Of a stretch of DNA of 64,000 bases, positions 9,607 to 18,539 are shown in pieces. The position numbers and the translations under genes were made by a program. The DNA lies in assembly GCF_014204325.1 (NCBI RefSeq), contig NZ_JACHKT010000004.1, forward strand, positions 110,825 through 174,824, read 5' to 3'. This stretch comes from Arcicella rosea. GTDB lineage: Bacteria; Bacteroidota; Bacteroidia; Cytophagales; Spirosomataceae. Under the pieces are notes generated by a model, which saw only the letters and a list, made by a program, of their open reading frames with translations, had not been told where the DNA came from and ran no database searches. Each line of letters opens with the position of its first letter. Positions within the stretch are counted from its first letter, which is position 1.

Positions 9607-9635
9607 AAACCCGTCGGTCAAAGACTGACGGGTTT
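9607..9635. terminator. Bidirectional terminator between GH16 and mazG
   Basis: 13-bp stem AAACCCGTCGGTC (9607-9619) with GACTGACGGGTTT (9623-9635), one G-T wobble and a 3-nt loop. The two flanking genes converge here. Confidence 0.8.
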
Positions 9636-9683
9636 ATTTGTTTCACTCTCAAAATTAAATTTTGACTTTTCGTCCTTCACTTT

Positions 9684-10490
9684 TTAGAGGCGTTTGGCTT
9701 CTTCCCAATACACATCCATTTCAGCTAAGGTCATATCTTGTAAGGCTTTGCCTTGTTCTTTTGCTCGTAATTCTAAATACTGAAAACGCTTGATAAATTT
9801 TTTATTAGTTCTTTCTAGGGCTGTTTCAACATTGATGTTGATAAACCTTGCGTAATTTACCAAAGAAAATAGTAAATCTCCAAATTCTGCTTCGGCTTTC
9901 TCAATGTTAATTGCTTGGTTGTCAACAACGTTAAACTCATTCTTGAATTCATCCATTTCCTCTTCAACCTTTTCCCATACCTGATGTTTCTCTTCCCAAT
10001 CAAAACCAGCACCTCTTGCTTTCTCCTGAATTCGCATTGCTTTTACCAAAGCTGGAAGAGATTTTGGTACTCCTTCTAAAACTGATTTATTACCTTCTTT
10101 GAGCTTTAGGGCTTCCCAATTTTGCTTTACTTGCTCTTCGTTTTCAACTTTTACATCACCATAAATATGTGGGTGACGATGAATTAACTTTTCACAAAGA
10201 CTATTGATTACATCAGCAATATCAAAAGTATTGGTTTCAGAAGCAATTTTTGAATAGAAAACCAAATGGAGCATTACATCGCCAATCTCTTTCTTAATTT
10301 CCTTCATATCGCCCTCAATGATAGCGTCTGAAAGTTCATAAGTTTCCTCAATCGTTAAATGTCTGAGCGATTCAATCGTTTGTTTTTTATCCCAAGGACA
10401 TTGCTCTCTGAGTTCGTCCATAACCGTAAGCAGACGGTCGAAAGCAATTAATTGTGATTGTCGTGTTGTTGATAAAGTATCAAAATCCAT
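9684..10490 (-). CDS. mazG: Nucleoside triphosphate pyrophosphohydrolase MazG
   Basis: Cytosolic house-cleaning enzyme that hydrolyses NTPs and dNTPs to monophosphates and pyrophosphate. Two tandem MazG domains are visible. The first starts at CPWDKKQTIESLRHLTIEE with metal-binding EETYELSDAI and continues to RHPHIYGD. The second follows WEKVEEEMDEF and EAEFGDLLFSLVNYAR. I chose the ATG at 10490 (MDFDTLST, 268 aa); the frame extends a further 24 residues upstream to 10562, but that extension is not family-like and reaches towards the terminator of the upstream gene. Confidence 0.93.
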   Translation of the reverse strand: MDFDTLSTTRQSQLIAFDRLLTVMDELREQCPWDKKQTIESLRHLTIEETYELSDAIIEGDMKEIKKEIGDVMLHLVFYSKIASETNTFDIADVINSLCEKLIHRHPHIYGDVKVENEEQVKQNWEALKLKEGNKSVLEGVPKSLPALVKAMRIQEKARGAGFDWEEKHQVWEKVEEEMDEFKNEFNVVDNQAINIEKAEAEFGDLLFSLVNYARFININVETALERTNKKFIKRFQYLELRAKEQGKALQDMTLAEMDVYWEEAKRL

Positions 10491-10564
10491 AAGGTCTATT
10501 TTAAAGTACAAAAGTAATGGATTCAAATGGTTAAACGGAAACCTTATAGGTTTTAAAAACAAAA

Positions 10565-10596
10565 ATCTCTCAATGACAGATAGTCAATTGAGAGAT
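10565..10596 (-). terminator. Terminator after cobA
   Basis: 10-bp stem ATCTCTCAAT/ATTGAGAGAT (10565-10574 with 10587-10596). Read on the minus strand it is followed by TTTTTGTTTTT, typical of intrinsic termination, and it ends the cobA transcript before mazG. Confidence 0.75.
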
Positions 10597-10619
10597 TCTT
10601 AAAATGATTTTATTACGTA

Positions 10620-11411
10620 TTACTGATTACCTCCAGCATTTTTAGATAAAGCAGATAACTCCGTGAGATTAGCATATTTCACTACTTCGCCTAGAATAAT
10701 TACTGCAGGATTTGATAATTGGTTATTTTCTGCAATTTCCTTCAAATCTTTTGCCATGCCAACACCTACTTTTTGTTGACTCGTCGTACCGTTTTGGATA
10801 ATGGCTACAGGTAAGTTTTCTTTACCAATCTCTTTACAAATTTCAGCCATTTGGCTTAATTTATTCATTCCCATCAAAACAACAATGGTGGCACTGGTTT
10901 GGAGTGCCATTGCTAAATCTTTTGAAAGCGAACCATCCGTTTTTGTACCAGTAATTACCCAGAAACTTTCGCTTACTCCTCTAGTTGTCAGTGGAATATT
11001 GGCATAACCAGCAGCAGCAACAGAAGACGAAATGCCGGGAACATACGCTGTTTCTAAACCAAAGCCTTTAGCATACTCTATCTCTTCCATACCACGCCCA
11101 AAAATGAAAGGGTCACCACCTTTTAAGCGTACCACATGACCATACATATAAGCTTTTTCAACAATCAAAAAGTTAATGGCATCTTGAGAATGACTTTCCC
11201 CTGGACGTTTGCCAACATAAATTTTTTCAGCTTCAGGCTTACAATAATCTAATAATTCATTCGCAATTAAAGCGTCGTAAAGTACTACATCAGCATCCTT
11301 CAATGCTTTTATGGCTTTTACTGTTATCAAATCAGGGTCACCTGGGCCAGCACCAACAACTGTTAGCTTTGGTTTGGGGTCTAAAGTATTAAAATGTTCT
11401 AAACCAGTCAT
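10620..11411 (-). CDS. cobA: Uroporphyrinogen-III C-methyltransferase
   Basis: S-adenosylmethionine-dependent enzyme that methylates uroporphyrinogen III to precorrin-2, the first committed step to siroheme. Motifs are VVGAGPGDPDLIT near the N-terminus, YVGKRPGESH, the GDPFIFGRGMEE loop and VPGISSS. The ATG at 11411 gives 263 aa; a TTG six codons earlier is less likely. It lacks the CysG-type dehydrogenase/ferrochelatase domain, so precorrin-2 oxidation and iron insertion must be encoded elsewhere. It lies 92 bp downstream of the sulfite reductase gene on the same strand and would supply its siroheme cofactor. Confidence 0.95.
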   Translation of the reverse strand: MTGLEHFNTLDPKPKLTVVGAGPGDPDLITVKAIKALKDADVVLYDALIANELLDYCKPEAEKIYVGKRPGESHSQDAINFLIVEKAYMYGHVVRLKGGDPFIFGRGMEEIEYAKGFGLETAYVPGISSSVAAAGYANIPLTTRGVSESFWVITGTKTDGSLSKDLAMALQTSATIVVLMGMNKLSQMAEICKEIGKENLPVAIIQNGTTSQQKVGVGMAKDLKEIAENNQLSNPAVIILGEVVKYANLTELSALSKNAGGNQ

Positions 11412-11503
11412 AATTATTGATAAATACAAATGGTGAATAAATAGGTTCAGAATAAAGCCTATTCACTCACCATTGATGATTGATTTCTATTATAAAAGGA
11501 AAA

Positions 11504-13606
11504 TTATGCCAACGTTAATTGGTCACGATATGCCTTTGCCAATGCCAAGAAAGCCTCAGCATCTTCTACATATTTTGTAGCAAATTCTTGTGAAGGCTCG
11601 TTTTGGTTGATTTGCAAAACTAATTCTTTAAATGTTTTGCCACTTAAAGAAATTTCGCCAGTTGCCACAAAATGCTCGTCGAATTTATCAATTACGCCAC
11701 TTTGCGTAGAAGCACTTACTGATTTATCTAACAACAAAGCTTTTGCTGCACTTACAAATACGCTATAAGCATGATAGATTGAATCTGCCCAACGGTTTTC
11801 GTCATAAGCAGCTTTCGTCCAATCCATTTTTTCTACAGATTCTAACAACAAAGTAGCCACTAAATCTATAATTACGCTTGCACATTCCCCAACACCAATT
11901 TCTGTTTGGAATTGTTCAGATGCACCCCAGTCGATAAAATCATCTTCTTTCAAAGTAGTTAAATCGGCTACTGGTTTTAATAAATTATAGAAGTATTTTT
12001 CGCCTTGACGGTCATAATAATCATTGAAATATTCGCCTTCGTTAGCGTTTTCTTCATAATTATTCAAAACTACTCTTAATACTTGTGGACCACGTTTTGA
12101 TGGAACTTTAATTACTTTATCAGCCACACGACCAACGCCATCGCCTACCGTTCCACCACCCAATAATACTTGTAGCGCAGGTAAAACACGCTTATCAGCC
12201 GCTTTCAGAGACGAACCGTGGAAACCGATATTTGCCATACCGTGTTGTCCGCAAGAGTTCATACAACCTGAAATTTTGATTTTAATATCGCTATTATGAA
12301 TCAATTCAGGGAAATCTTCAGTAATAACAGCTTCTAATTTTGAAGTAATGTTGGTACTATCTGAAATCGCTAAATTACAAGTATCTGTTCCTGGACAAGC
12401 AGTAATGTTTGCCATTGAATTAGCACCTGCTGCAGCCAAACCATGTGCTTCTAATACTGAATAGATATAAGGTAAATTAGCTTCTGGAACGAATTTCAAC
12501 ATCAAACCTTGGTTAATGGTTACTCTAACGTCGTCACCAATATAGCCTTCTAATTGTTCGATTAATGAACGAGAAGTCGTTGAATGAATATTTCCGTTCA
12601 AGATTCTAACATATACGCCATAAAAACCAGCTTGCTTTTGTTCGAAAGTATTGGTCGCTTTCCACAAATCGAAAGCTTCTTGGTTGGGGATTTCAACAGA
12701 AGCAGTTTTAGAAGGCATTGCATCAGCTTCTACATTCCATTTTCCAGTTGTTGTATCTACTTCAAATGATTTGCTTTTTAAAGCTTTCCATTCTGTTTGA
12801 ATCAATTCTGTTAGTTTTTCAAAACCAATTTTTTGAATCAAGAATTTAATACGTGCTTTATGACGAGAGTTTCTTTCGCCATGACGGTCGAATACTCTTA
12901 ATGTTGCTTCTAAAAAAGGGATAATTTGGTCGGCAGCTAAAAAGTCGAAAGAGGTTTTTGCTAACATTGGTTGAGCACCCAAACCTCCACCTAATACTAC
13001 TTTAAAACCACGCTTTCCATCTTGGATTTTAGGAATAAAACCCATGTCGTGCATGTAAGTTAAGGCAGTATCTTCATCAGTATTTGAGAATGCTATTTTG
13101 AATTTTCTACCCATTTCCTGACAAATCGGATTTCTCAGGAAGTAACGGAAAGTTGCATCTGCATAAGGAGTAACATCAAAAGGCTCGTTAGGGTCGATAC
13201 CTGCCGAAGGCGAAGCCGTTACGTTTCTTACAGTATTTCCACAAGCTTCACGAAGCGTAATATCATCTTCTTCTAATTTCGACCATAATTCTGGTGTTCT
13301 ATCTAAAGAAACAAAGTGAATTTGAACGTCTTGACGAGTCGTTAAATGAAGGTTTCCAGTAGAATATTCGTCTGAAATATCAGCAATACGTTTCCACTGT
13401 TTGAAAGTCATTTTTCCATAAGGCAACTTAATACGAATCATTTGTACACCTTGTTGGCGTTGACCATATACACCTCTTGCCAAACGAAGACTACGGAATT
13501 TTTCCTCGTGAATTTTTCCTTCACGGAATAATTCTATTTTGCGAGCTAAATCAATAATATCTTTCTCTACAAGTGGATTTTCGAGTTCAGTTCTGAAACT
13601 TTGCAT
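11504..13606 (-). CDS. Ferredoxin-type nitrite/sulfite reductase, siroheme/4Fe-4S, with C-terminal helical extension
   Basis: Assimilatory six-electron reductase, most likely for sulfite given the cobA neighbour; nitrite cannot be excluded from sequence. It has two NIR_SIR half-domain pairs. The siroheme/Fe4S4 cysteines are in ACPGTDTCNLA (CxxxxxC) and SGCMNSCGQHG (CxxxC). Substrate-site basic residues lie in LTTRQDVQIHF. The ATG at 13606 gives 700 aa; the longer frame adds 15 Lys-rich residues from 13651. Roughly 120 C-terminal residues after VGECASVIID are a helical, HEPN-like extension seen in Bacteroidota homologues. No sulfate-activation genes are adjacent. Confidence 0.9.
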   Translation of the reverse strand: MQSFRTELENPLVEKDIIDLARKIELFREGKIHEEKFRSLRLARGVYGQRQQGVQMIRIKLPYGKMTFKQWKRIADISDEYSTGNLHLTTRQDVQIHFVSLDRTPELWSKLEEDDITLREACGNTVRNVTASPSAGIDPNEPFDVTPYADATFRYFLRNPICQEMGRKFKIAFSNTDEDTALTYMHDMGFIPKIQDGKRGFKVVLGGGLGAQPMLAKTSFDFLAADQIIPFLEATLRVFDRHGERNSRHKARIKFLIQKIGFEKLTELIQTEWKALKSKSFEVDTTTGKWNVEADAMPSKTASVEIPNQEAFDLWKATNTFEQKQAGFYGVYVRILNGNIHSTTSRSLIEQLEGYIGDDVRVTINQGLMLKFVPEANLPYIYSVLEAHGLAAAGANSMANITACPGTDTCNLAISDSTNITSKLEAVITEDFPELIHNSDIKIKISGCMNSCGQHGMANIGFHGSSLKAADKRVLPALQVLLGGGTVGDGVGRVADKVIKVPSKRGPQVLRVVLNNYEENANEGEYFNDYYDRQGEKYFYNLLKPVADLTTLKEDDFIDWGASEQFQTEIGVGECASVIIDLVATLLLESVEKMDWTKAAYDENRWADSIYHAYSVFVSAAKALLLDKSVSASTQSGVIDKFDEHFVATGEISLSGKTFKELVLQINQNEPSQEFATKYVEDAEAFLALAKAYRDQLTLA

Positions 13607-13854
13607 GATTTTCTTGATATTTTTTAGCTTTTTACTTTTCCAGAGGAGCACAAAAAGCTTTTCTATTACTCTATTAATTATATAGATTTAAGGCAAAATT
13701 AATCAAGAAAGTTCGGCAAGCAAGATTTTTTTAGAAAAAAATGTTTGCTTTTTTTGCTAAAGCCTTCATAATTATTGGCTTTTAAAAATATGACAGAAAG
13801 GACTTTAGCTAAAATAGCCTTTGGATGAGGATTAAAATACACTAAGAATTATAC

Positions 13855-13862
13855 TATATTTG
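13855..13862 (+). promoter_or_regulatory. Probable -7 promoter element of the 13897 lipoprotein gene
   Basis: TATATTTG matches the Bacteroidota -7 consensus TAnnTTTG and lies 34 bp before the ATG. No well-spaced -33 TTTG was found, so support is partial. Confidence 0.45.
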
Positions 13863-13896
13863 TAAGTGTATTTGACTTAAAACAACCCTAAAAAAA

Positions 13897-14349
13897 ATGA
13901 AACAAAGCTTCTTTGCCTTGATGGCTCTTCTAACAATTAGTTTATCTGCTTGTACTGAAACCAAGAAAATCGCAGAACTACAAGATCAAATTCGTCGTCA
14001 AGAAAGTCAAATTACAAAAGAACGACAAGAAAATTCAGAATTAAGTAGTTTTCGTTTTAGCTTAGAAAGTCAGTTTAAGAAGAAAAATGAAGAGTATCTC
14101 AAATGTCAAGAAGATAGCAAAGAAACTTTTGAAGCATTGTCATTGAAGTACAATCGTTTATTGGATGATTATACCAAATTACAAACCTCATACAAATCAT
14201 TGAACGAAGCCTATGAAACTAGCAAAGAAAATGCCGCTTCGGTGATTATGGAATTAGAAGAAAAAACTAGACAGAAACCTGTAAGAGTTGCAAAAAGTAC
14301 AAAGAAAACAAAGACAAGGGCTAGAAGTAAAAAGCGACGTCGTAGATAA
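13897..14349 (+). CDS. Small coiled-coil lipoprotein with basic C-terminus
   Basis: Function not recognised. The 150-residue protein has a lipoprotein signal ending in the lipobox LSAC (Cys about residue 19). It then has an unbroken Glu/Gln/Lys-rich coiled coil from about residue 24 to 125 and an extremely basic tail (about 128-150, alternating Lys/Arg, ending KKRRRR). A periplasmic coiled coil with a polybasic tail could bind peptidoglycan, lipopolysaccharide or nucleic acid; this is inference only. It is transcribed alone, with a -7 element upstream and a strong terminator just after the stop. Confidence 0.75.
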   Translation: MKQSFFALMALLTISLSACTETKKIAELQDQIRRQESQITKERQENSELSSFRFSLESQFKKKNEEYLKCQEDSKETFEALSLKYNRLLDDYTKLQTSYKSLNEAYETSKENAASVIMELEEKTRQKPVRVAKSTKKTKTRARSKKRRRR

Positions 14350-14361
14350 TAATAACATATT

Positions 14362-14397
14362 AAAAAGGGATTTCAAACAGCTTTGAAATCCCTTTTT
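14362..14397. terminator. Bidirectional terminator, 16-bp stem
   Basis: Perfect 16-bp stem (14362-14377 with 14382-14397), loop CAGC, flanked by A5 and T5. It serves the convergent lipoprotein genes at 13897 and 14414. Confidence 0.88.
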
Positions 14398-14413
14398 AAT
14401 GAAATGAAATAAA

Positions 14414-15049
14414 TTATTTTTCACTCAAAATCTTTAAATGTTTTGGATCGGCTAATCTTACGACTTCTTTTTTAGAGAATTTTATCAGCCATAAACCTAG
14501 AAAAGAACCATCTTTCTTGAATGCTAAACTATCTATTTTTGTTTTTTTACCAATCGAACTAAGCTGTTTTTTATCCAGTTTTAATAAATCCTTGTTCGCT
14601 GTGATTGGTGAAGTATAGTAAAAAAAGGCTTCATCTTCTGATTTCTGGATATTGTCAATTTGTGGAATGTTGTGCAAAACATTATATTGATAAGCATCCA
14701 ATGTTTCATTGATTTTTTTATCCCAAGCAGGATTTTTTAATTGTAGCGGGCTACCAGAAACAATTTCTACTCTGTAAGCTTTTGCTAAAGAATCTTTCAA
14801 AGTATTATCTTGAAGATTTTTTGATAAATCGGCATTGAGTTTTTTTACAATGATACTTCCCCATTCATCTACTTGTGCTGTAAATTGAGCTGGCGTAATA
14901 CGTTTTACTTCTCGCTCGTGCAATTCCTTCACGGCTGCCGTTGTATCAATACGTTTGCTGAAATCGCAACTTATCAACAGTACATTTACTAAAAGTAGTA
15001 AAGAAAAATATTGGGTAATTGAAGCGAAAAATGAAGGGTTCTGTTTCAT
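14414..15049 (-). CDS. Hypothetical lipoprotein (211 aa)
   Basis: No family recognised. It has an N-terminal hydrophobic segment with the lipobox LISC (about residues 25-28), suggesting a lipid-anchored periplasmic protein. The mature part is about 180 residues, mixed helix and strand, with repeated Lys/Asp-rich loops and no Cys pairs or obvious enzyme motif. A segment QYNVLHNIPQIDNIQKSEDE precedes a tyrosine pair (FFYYTSP). Start ATG at 15049 with the signal sequence in the expected place. The next gene on this strand (15152-15412) has its own terminator, so the two are probably separate transcripts. Confidence 0.72.
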   Translation of the reverse strand: MKQNPSFFASITQYFSLLLLVNVLLISCDFSKRIDTTAAVKELHEREVKRITPAQFTAQVDEWGSIIVKKLNADLSKNLQDNTLKDSLAKAYRVEIVSGSPLQLKNPAWDKKINETLDAYQYNVLHNIPQIDNIQKSEDEAFFYYTSPITANKDLLKLDKKQLSSIGKKTKIDSLAFKKDGSFLGLWLIKFSKKEVVRLADPKHLKILSEK

Positions 15050-15103
15050 ATTTTGTTTAATCTAATCTGCTTTTTTGTGTAAAGATAGGCTGAAACATGA
15101 AAA

Positions 15104-15127
15104 AAGTCGTGATACTTAGCACGACTT
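15104..15127 (-). terminator. Terminator after the 86-aa lipoprotein gene
   Basis: 8-bp stem AAGTCGTG (15104-15111) with CACGACTT (15120-15127). On the minus strand the hairpin runs into TTTTTTC. Confidence 0.65.
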
Positions 15128-15151
15128 CCTTCATTATTTTGATACAATTAT

Positions 15152-15412
15152 TTAGTTTCTTCCTCTTCTACCATCATTACGTCCTCTTCCATGATAATAA
15201 CGCTTTGGCGGAGCATATCTAGGCACAACGATTACTCTTCTTGGCGGAGGTACAACATAACGGTATCTAGGATATGAATATCCATATCTATATGGATTTG
15301 GGCGGCGACTATCAACTCTCACATAAGAAGGTCCACAAGACGCTACCAGTAGAATGATTGCTAATGATAAAAAAAGCAATTGAAATGTTCTATGAATTTT
15401 TAGCTGTTTCAT
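15152..15412 (-). CDS. Small Arg/Tyr/Pro-rich lipoprotein (86 aa)
   Basis: Function unknown. It has a signal peptide with the lipobox VASC (Cys about residue 26). The mature 60 residues are dominated by Arg, Tyr and Pro (YRYGYSYPRYRY, VPPPRRVIVVPRYAPP) and end in a Gly/Arg-rich tail. Such low-complexity cationic lipoproteins are common in Bacteroidota and are usually annotated as hypothetical. The ATG at 15412 and a dedicated terminator at 15104 support expression as a single gene. It is divergent from prfA. Confidence 0.7.
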   Translation of the reverse strand: MKQLKIHRTFQLLFLSLAIILLVASCGPSYVRVDSRRPNPYRYGYSYPRYRYVVPPPRRVIVVPRYAPPKRYYHGRGRNDGRRGRN

Positions 15413-15552
15413 GTTGTATGGAGTTTAAAAATATGGTACTTGGAGATTAAATAACGAAGAAGGTTTAAAATAAGTGTAGTGCTATTTACTTGGGTATCTA
15501 AGCAAAAGACAATCCGATAAACATTTACCCCCATTGAATATAAAGATTTTTG

Positions 15553-15560
15553 TATCTTTG
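15553..15560 (+). promoter_or_regulatory. Probable -7 promoter element of prfA
   Basis: TATCTTTG fits TAnnTTTG. A TTG at 15534-15536 could be the -33 element, but the 16-bp spacer is somewhat short. About 80 bp of leader precede the prfA ATG. Confidence 0.5.
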
Positions 15561-15641
15561 CACCCTGATTTTTAGTTTGCCAAAATGTTCGGCTATACTC
15601 GCTAATATCAAACTGTTGAACTTTCCGAAATAAGAAAAAAT

Positions 15642-16718
15642 ATGTTAGAACAATTAGAGTCCATCCGTGAAAGATTTGAAGAAGTTGCCCAGCAAATGAC
15701 GCAGCCCGAAGTAGTATCGGATATGAAAAAATATAAAACAATCAGTAAGGAGTACAAAGACCTTGAAAAGATTGTTTTAAAATATAATGAATACAAAAAT
15801 ATTCTATCAAACATAGAAGGAGCAAAAGAAGTAATAGCTACTGAAAAAGACGAAGAATTCCGTGCTTTGGCAAAAGGTGAATTAGAAGAATTATTACCTC
15901 AAAAAGAAGAGTACGAAAAAATCATCAAAGAAATGTTGATTCCGAAAGACCCTAATGATTCTAAAAACATCATCATGGAAATTCGTGCTGGAACAGGTGG
16001 TGACGAAGCAGGTATTTTTGCAGGCGACCTTTTCAGAATGTACCAACGTTTCTGTGCTAATCAAGGCTGGCAATTTCAATTGATGGACTATACACAAGCT
16101 TCGTCTGGTGGTTATAAAGAAATTATTGCCAATATTCAAGGTGAAGATGTGTATGGTAAAATGAAATTTGAATCTGGCGTTCACCGTGTACAACGTGTGC
16201 CTGCTACAGAATCTCAAGGACGTATCCATACTTCGGCGGCTACTGTGGCTGTTTTGCCAGAGGTGGATGAAGTTGATGTACAGATTAATATGAACGATAT
16301 TCGTAAAGATACTTTCTGTTCATCTGGTGCGGGTGGACAGTCTGTAAACACTACGTATTCTGCCGTTAGGGTTACTCACTTACCATCAGGTTTGGTAGTA
16401 CAATGTCAGGATGAGCGTTCGCAGATTAAAAACTTTGAAAAAGCGATGACCGTTTTACGTTCAAGACTTTATGATATTGAATTAGCAAAGCAACAAGAAT
16501 CCATTGCTGGCGACCGTCGCTCGATGGTTGGTTCGGGCGACCGTTCAGATAAAATCCGTACTTATAATTATCCACAAGGTAGAGTAACCGACCACCGTAT
16601 TGGTTATACAGTTTATAATTTACCCGTAGTAATGGATGGTGAAATTGGTGATTTTATTGAACAATTAAGAATTGCAGAAAATGCGGAGAAATTGAAAGAA
16701 GGAGCAGGAGCGTTGTAG
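15642..16718 (+). CDS. prfA: Peptide chain release factor 1
   Basis: Recognises UAA and UAG stop codons and triggers peptidyl-tRNA hydrolysis on the ribosome. The 358-residue protein has the codon-reading tripeptide PAT in [12 protein letters not shown] (about 186-188), which identifies RF1 rather than RF2, and the hydrolysis motif GGQ in [10 protein letters not shown] (about 232-234). The N-terminal helical domain and the C-terminal [12 protein letters not shown] segment are complete. There is no frameshift, as expected for RF1. ATG at 15642. Confidence 0.98.
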   Translation: MLEQLESIRERFEEVAQQMTQPEVVSDMKKYKTISKEYKDLEKIVLKYNEYKNILSNIEGAKEVIATEKDEEFRALAKGELEELLPQKEEYEKIIKEMLIPKDPNDSKNIIMEIRAGTGGDEAGIFAGDLFRMYQRFCANQGWQFQLMDYTQASSGGYKEIIANIQGEDVYGKMKFESGVHRVQRVPATESQGRIHTSAATVAVLPEVDEVDVQINMNDIRKDTFCSSGAGGQSVNTTYSAVRVTHLPSGLVVQCQDERSQIKNFEKAMTVLRSRLYDIELAKQQESIAGDRRSMVGSGDRSDKIRTYNYPQGRVTDHRIGYTVYNLPVVMDGEIGDFIEQLRIAENAEKLKEGAGAL

Positions 16719-16796
16719 TAGTGATGAGTTGTGAATTTTGAGTGAGGAGTTATTATTTGTCCTTGCCTAAAATAGGTTGCCTTCAGTTTATTCCCT

Positions 16797-16834
16797 AACC
16801 CCCAAATTCATTTTATAAAATGAATTTGGGGGTT
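16797..16834. terminator. Perfect 38-bp palindrome, terminator between prfA and a lipoprotein gene
   Basis: 19-bp arms (16797-16815 and 16816-16834) are exact inverse complements with no spacer, including CCCCC/GGGGG. It lies between converging genes. The + strand side runs into AATTATTTTT, so it can terminate prfA. Confidence 0.75.
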
Positions 16835-16846
16835 AATTATTTTTAA

Positions 16847-17317
16847 TCATTTTTTTGTAAGTGTTATTACATATTCATTTGTTTCCCCCAAAACGAGAGA
16901 ATTAATAGGATTTGCACTCTCGGGGAAAATAGCAATTTTTTCCGTTCCACGTCCAATGTCAATCCCATCTTTTTTAGCTTGTATTGTATAGTATGACATT
17001 TGTGCTATATCTATTCGTAAGGATAAATCAGTCGCTCTTTCAGGTATAATTTCTGAAAAATTAAAATTGCCATTTTTGTCAGATTGTTTTTTTAGGGTAA
17101 ATATTGATTCTCTTTTCACACCTCCACCAACTATACTCCCTCCGTAATAGCGATTACAAGAAAAGGTAAAAGAAATATTTTCGATAGGATTACCTTTCTC
17201 ATCAACTACTTTACCAATAATGATAGTAGAAGAGCTGGGGAGGTTATTTTTTTTACAAGACACTATTATTAAAGGGGATAGTATTCCCAAAGTGCCAAGA
17301 AATTTTCTTCGTTTCAT
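16847..17317 (-). CDS. Carboxypeptidase-regulatory-like lipoprotein (156 aa)
   Basis: Predicted lipoprotein carrying a single beta-sandwich regulatory-like domain. The N-terminus MKRRKFLGTLG contains a twin-arginine-like RRKFLG, followed by a hydrophobic stretch and the lipobox IVSC (about residues 18-21); export by Tat is possible. The mature part has the CarboxypepD_reg/CNA-B-type hallmark GKVVDEKGNPIENISFTF, then GNFNFSEIIPERATDLSLRI, a domain used for scaffolding or transthyretin-like binding. No enzyme domain is attached. It is convergent with prfA. Role unknown. Confidence 0.72.
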   Translation of the reverse strand: MKRRKFLGTLGILSPLIIVSCKKNNLPSSSTIIIGKVVDEKGNPIENISFTFSCNRYYGGSIVGGGVKRESIFTLKKQSDKNGNFNFSEIIPERATDLSLRIDIAQMSYYTIQAKKDGIDIGRGTEKIAIFPESANPINSLVLGETNEYVITLTKK

Positions 17318-17756
17318 GTTAAGTTAACATTTAGATTGTTAGAAATTAAACACAATGATTCTTTCATCAGCTGTATTGAACCGCTGATGATTAATTTATT
17401 AATTTACTTAAAGGGGGATAAAAAGACAGGCAAAATAGGTATTTTGGTGTCGGTGAACTACGTAGCTACATTATTGACTCAAAAATGTAATAAATATATT
17501 TGTGAAGCAAGTTTTTTTAGTGTTTTTTGTTGAAAATGAAGGATAATAAAGAGCAAATTGGTGCTGTGAGTATCAACGGTTATCATCAGTAGTTCGAGTT
17601 TCCAACTCGACTAAACATTATAAAGCAACCATCTATCGTAATCGTTTTAAATCTTACCAACAAGATTGATTTTTCAACAAATCTGGTAGTAATTTAGTAG
17701 CTGATAAATGTGAACTGATTAAGGAACTAGCTACAGAACGAAGAAATTATAAAACA
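17318..17756. other. Gene-poor spacer (439 bp)
   Basis: Contains only a small palindrome (17591-17612) with the core GAGTTTCCAACTC, related in its GTTTCCAAC core to the inverted repeat at 1878-1928. A 65-codon open frame at 17336-17533 has no coding character. No RNA gene was recognised. Confidence 0.5.
17591..17612. repeat. REP-like palindrome with TTTCCAAC core
   Basis: CGAGTT/AACTCG arms with a TCC loop and outer AGT/ACT pairing. It shares GTTTCCAAC with the repeat at 1878-1928. Not followed by a T-run. Confidence 0.45.
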
Positions 17757-17792
17757 AAAACGCCTGTCTCTAATGCTAGAAACAGGCGTTTT
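17757..17792 (-). terminator. Terminator after the TPR gene
   Basis: 11-bp stem AAAACGCCTGT (17757-17767) with ACAGGCGTTTT (17782-17792). On the minus strand it is followed by a T-rich run. Confidence 0.75.
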
Positions 17793-17804
17793 AAAGGTCT
17801 TTGT

Positions 17805-18539
17805 TTATTTAAAAACTCCTAATGGATCTTCTTTTTTAGCGATTAATTCTTGTAGGAAATTCATATCCAGAAAAGTAATATCTAGTATTCTACATTTATG
17901 AAAATATTCCCATGCTTTGTCGAAATGTTCTAATTGAAATTCGGCGATGGCATATTTTAACCAACCATTTGCATTGGTTGAATCAATTTTCAATGATTTC
18001 TCCAACAACATTAAAGCGTCGTCGATATCATCACATTTTTTTTGTTCTTTAAAACAAGCTAATTGCACTGTGGCTACATCAATCATCAAGGTTGGATTTT
18101 CGGGTGCTAAAGCCAATCCTTTTCTCAATAATTTAGCTGACTCCTCATAATTTTTTTTCTGATAACTTATCGAACCTAATCCCCAATAAGCTTCAACATT
18201 ATTCTGGTCGAGTAAAAAACTAAGGTTGAATCGGTATGTAGCAGTATCCAATAAACCTTCACTCAAATACTCCCAACCTCTTTCTGCAAAAAACTTACTT
18301 GCTTCAGCACGGTCTTTGAAGTTTTGTTCACATTGAGCAAAGAATTCTTTAGATTTCAAAATCTGTTCATCCACAGTCTTTCTGCTTCCAAAAAGCGGGA
18401 TATACTTCACATCTTGACTATCGACTGCAAGTTCTTTTTTGGGAGCTTCTTTAGTACTAGCCAAAGGGATTGGTTGAATCTGAGCCAATAATGACTGAAA
18501 GCTAGACGATAAAATAAATATATATATTAACTGCTTCAT
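17805..18539 (-). CDS. Exported tetratricopeptide repeat protein
   Basis: Secreted or periplasmic TPR protein of 244 residues. The ATG at 18539 gives a signal peptide ending in SLLAQ; the frame runs 24 residues further upstream to 18611 but without export character. TPR units are visible from about residue 90 to 215: YLSEGLLDTATYRF, AYWGLGSISYQKKNYEESAKLL, ALAPENPTLMIDVATVQLA, and NGWLKYAIAEFQLEHFDKAWEYF. Such proteins act as protein-interaction scaffolds; the partner is unknown. It is flanked by its own terminator and lies downstream of the Ppx-like gene on the same strand. Confidence 0.75.
   Translation of the reverse strand: MKQLIYIFILSSSFQSLLAQIQPIPLASTKEAPKKELAVDSQDVKYIPLFGSRKTVDEQILKSKEFFAQCEQNFKDRAEASKFFAERGWEYLSEGLLDTATYRFNLSFLLDQNNVEAYWGLGSISYQKKNYEESAKLLRKGLALAPENPTLMIDVATVQLACFKEQKKCDDIDDALMLLEKSLKIDSTNANGWLKYAIAEFQLEHFDKAWEYFHKCRILDITFLDMNFLQELIAKKEDPLGVFK

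Noticed and set aside
13607-13896. Riboswitch upstream of sulfite reductase
   Set aside because: No SAM, cobalamin or other recognisable aptamer pattern was found in the divergent spacer.
17336-17533. 65-codon open frame in the spacer after the 17317 gene
   Set aside because: No domain, no plausible upstream signals and unlikely composition for this genome.
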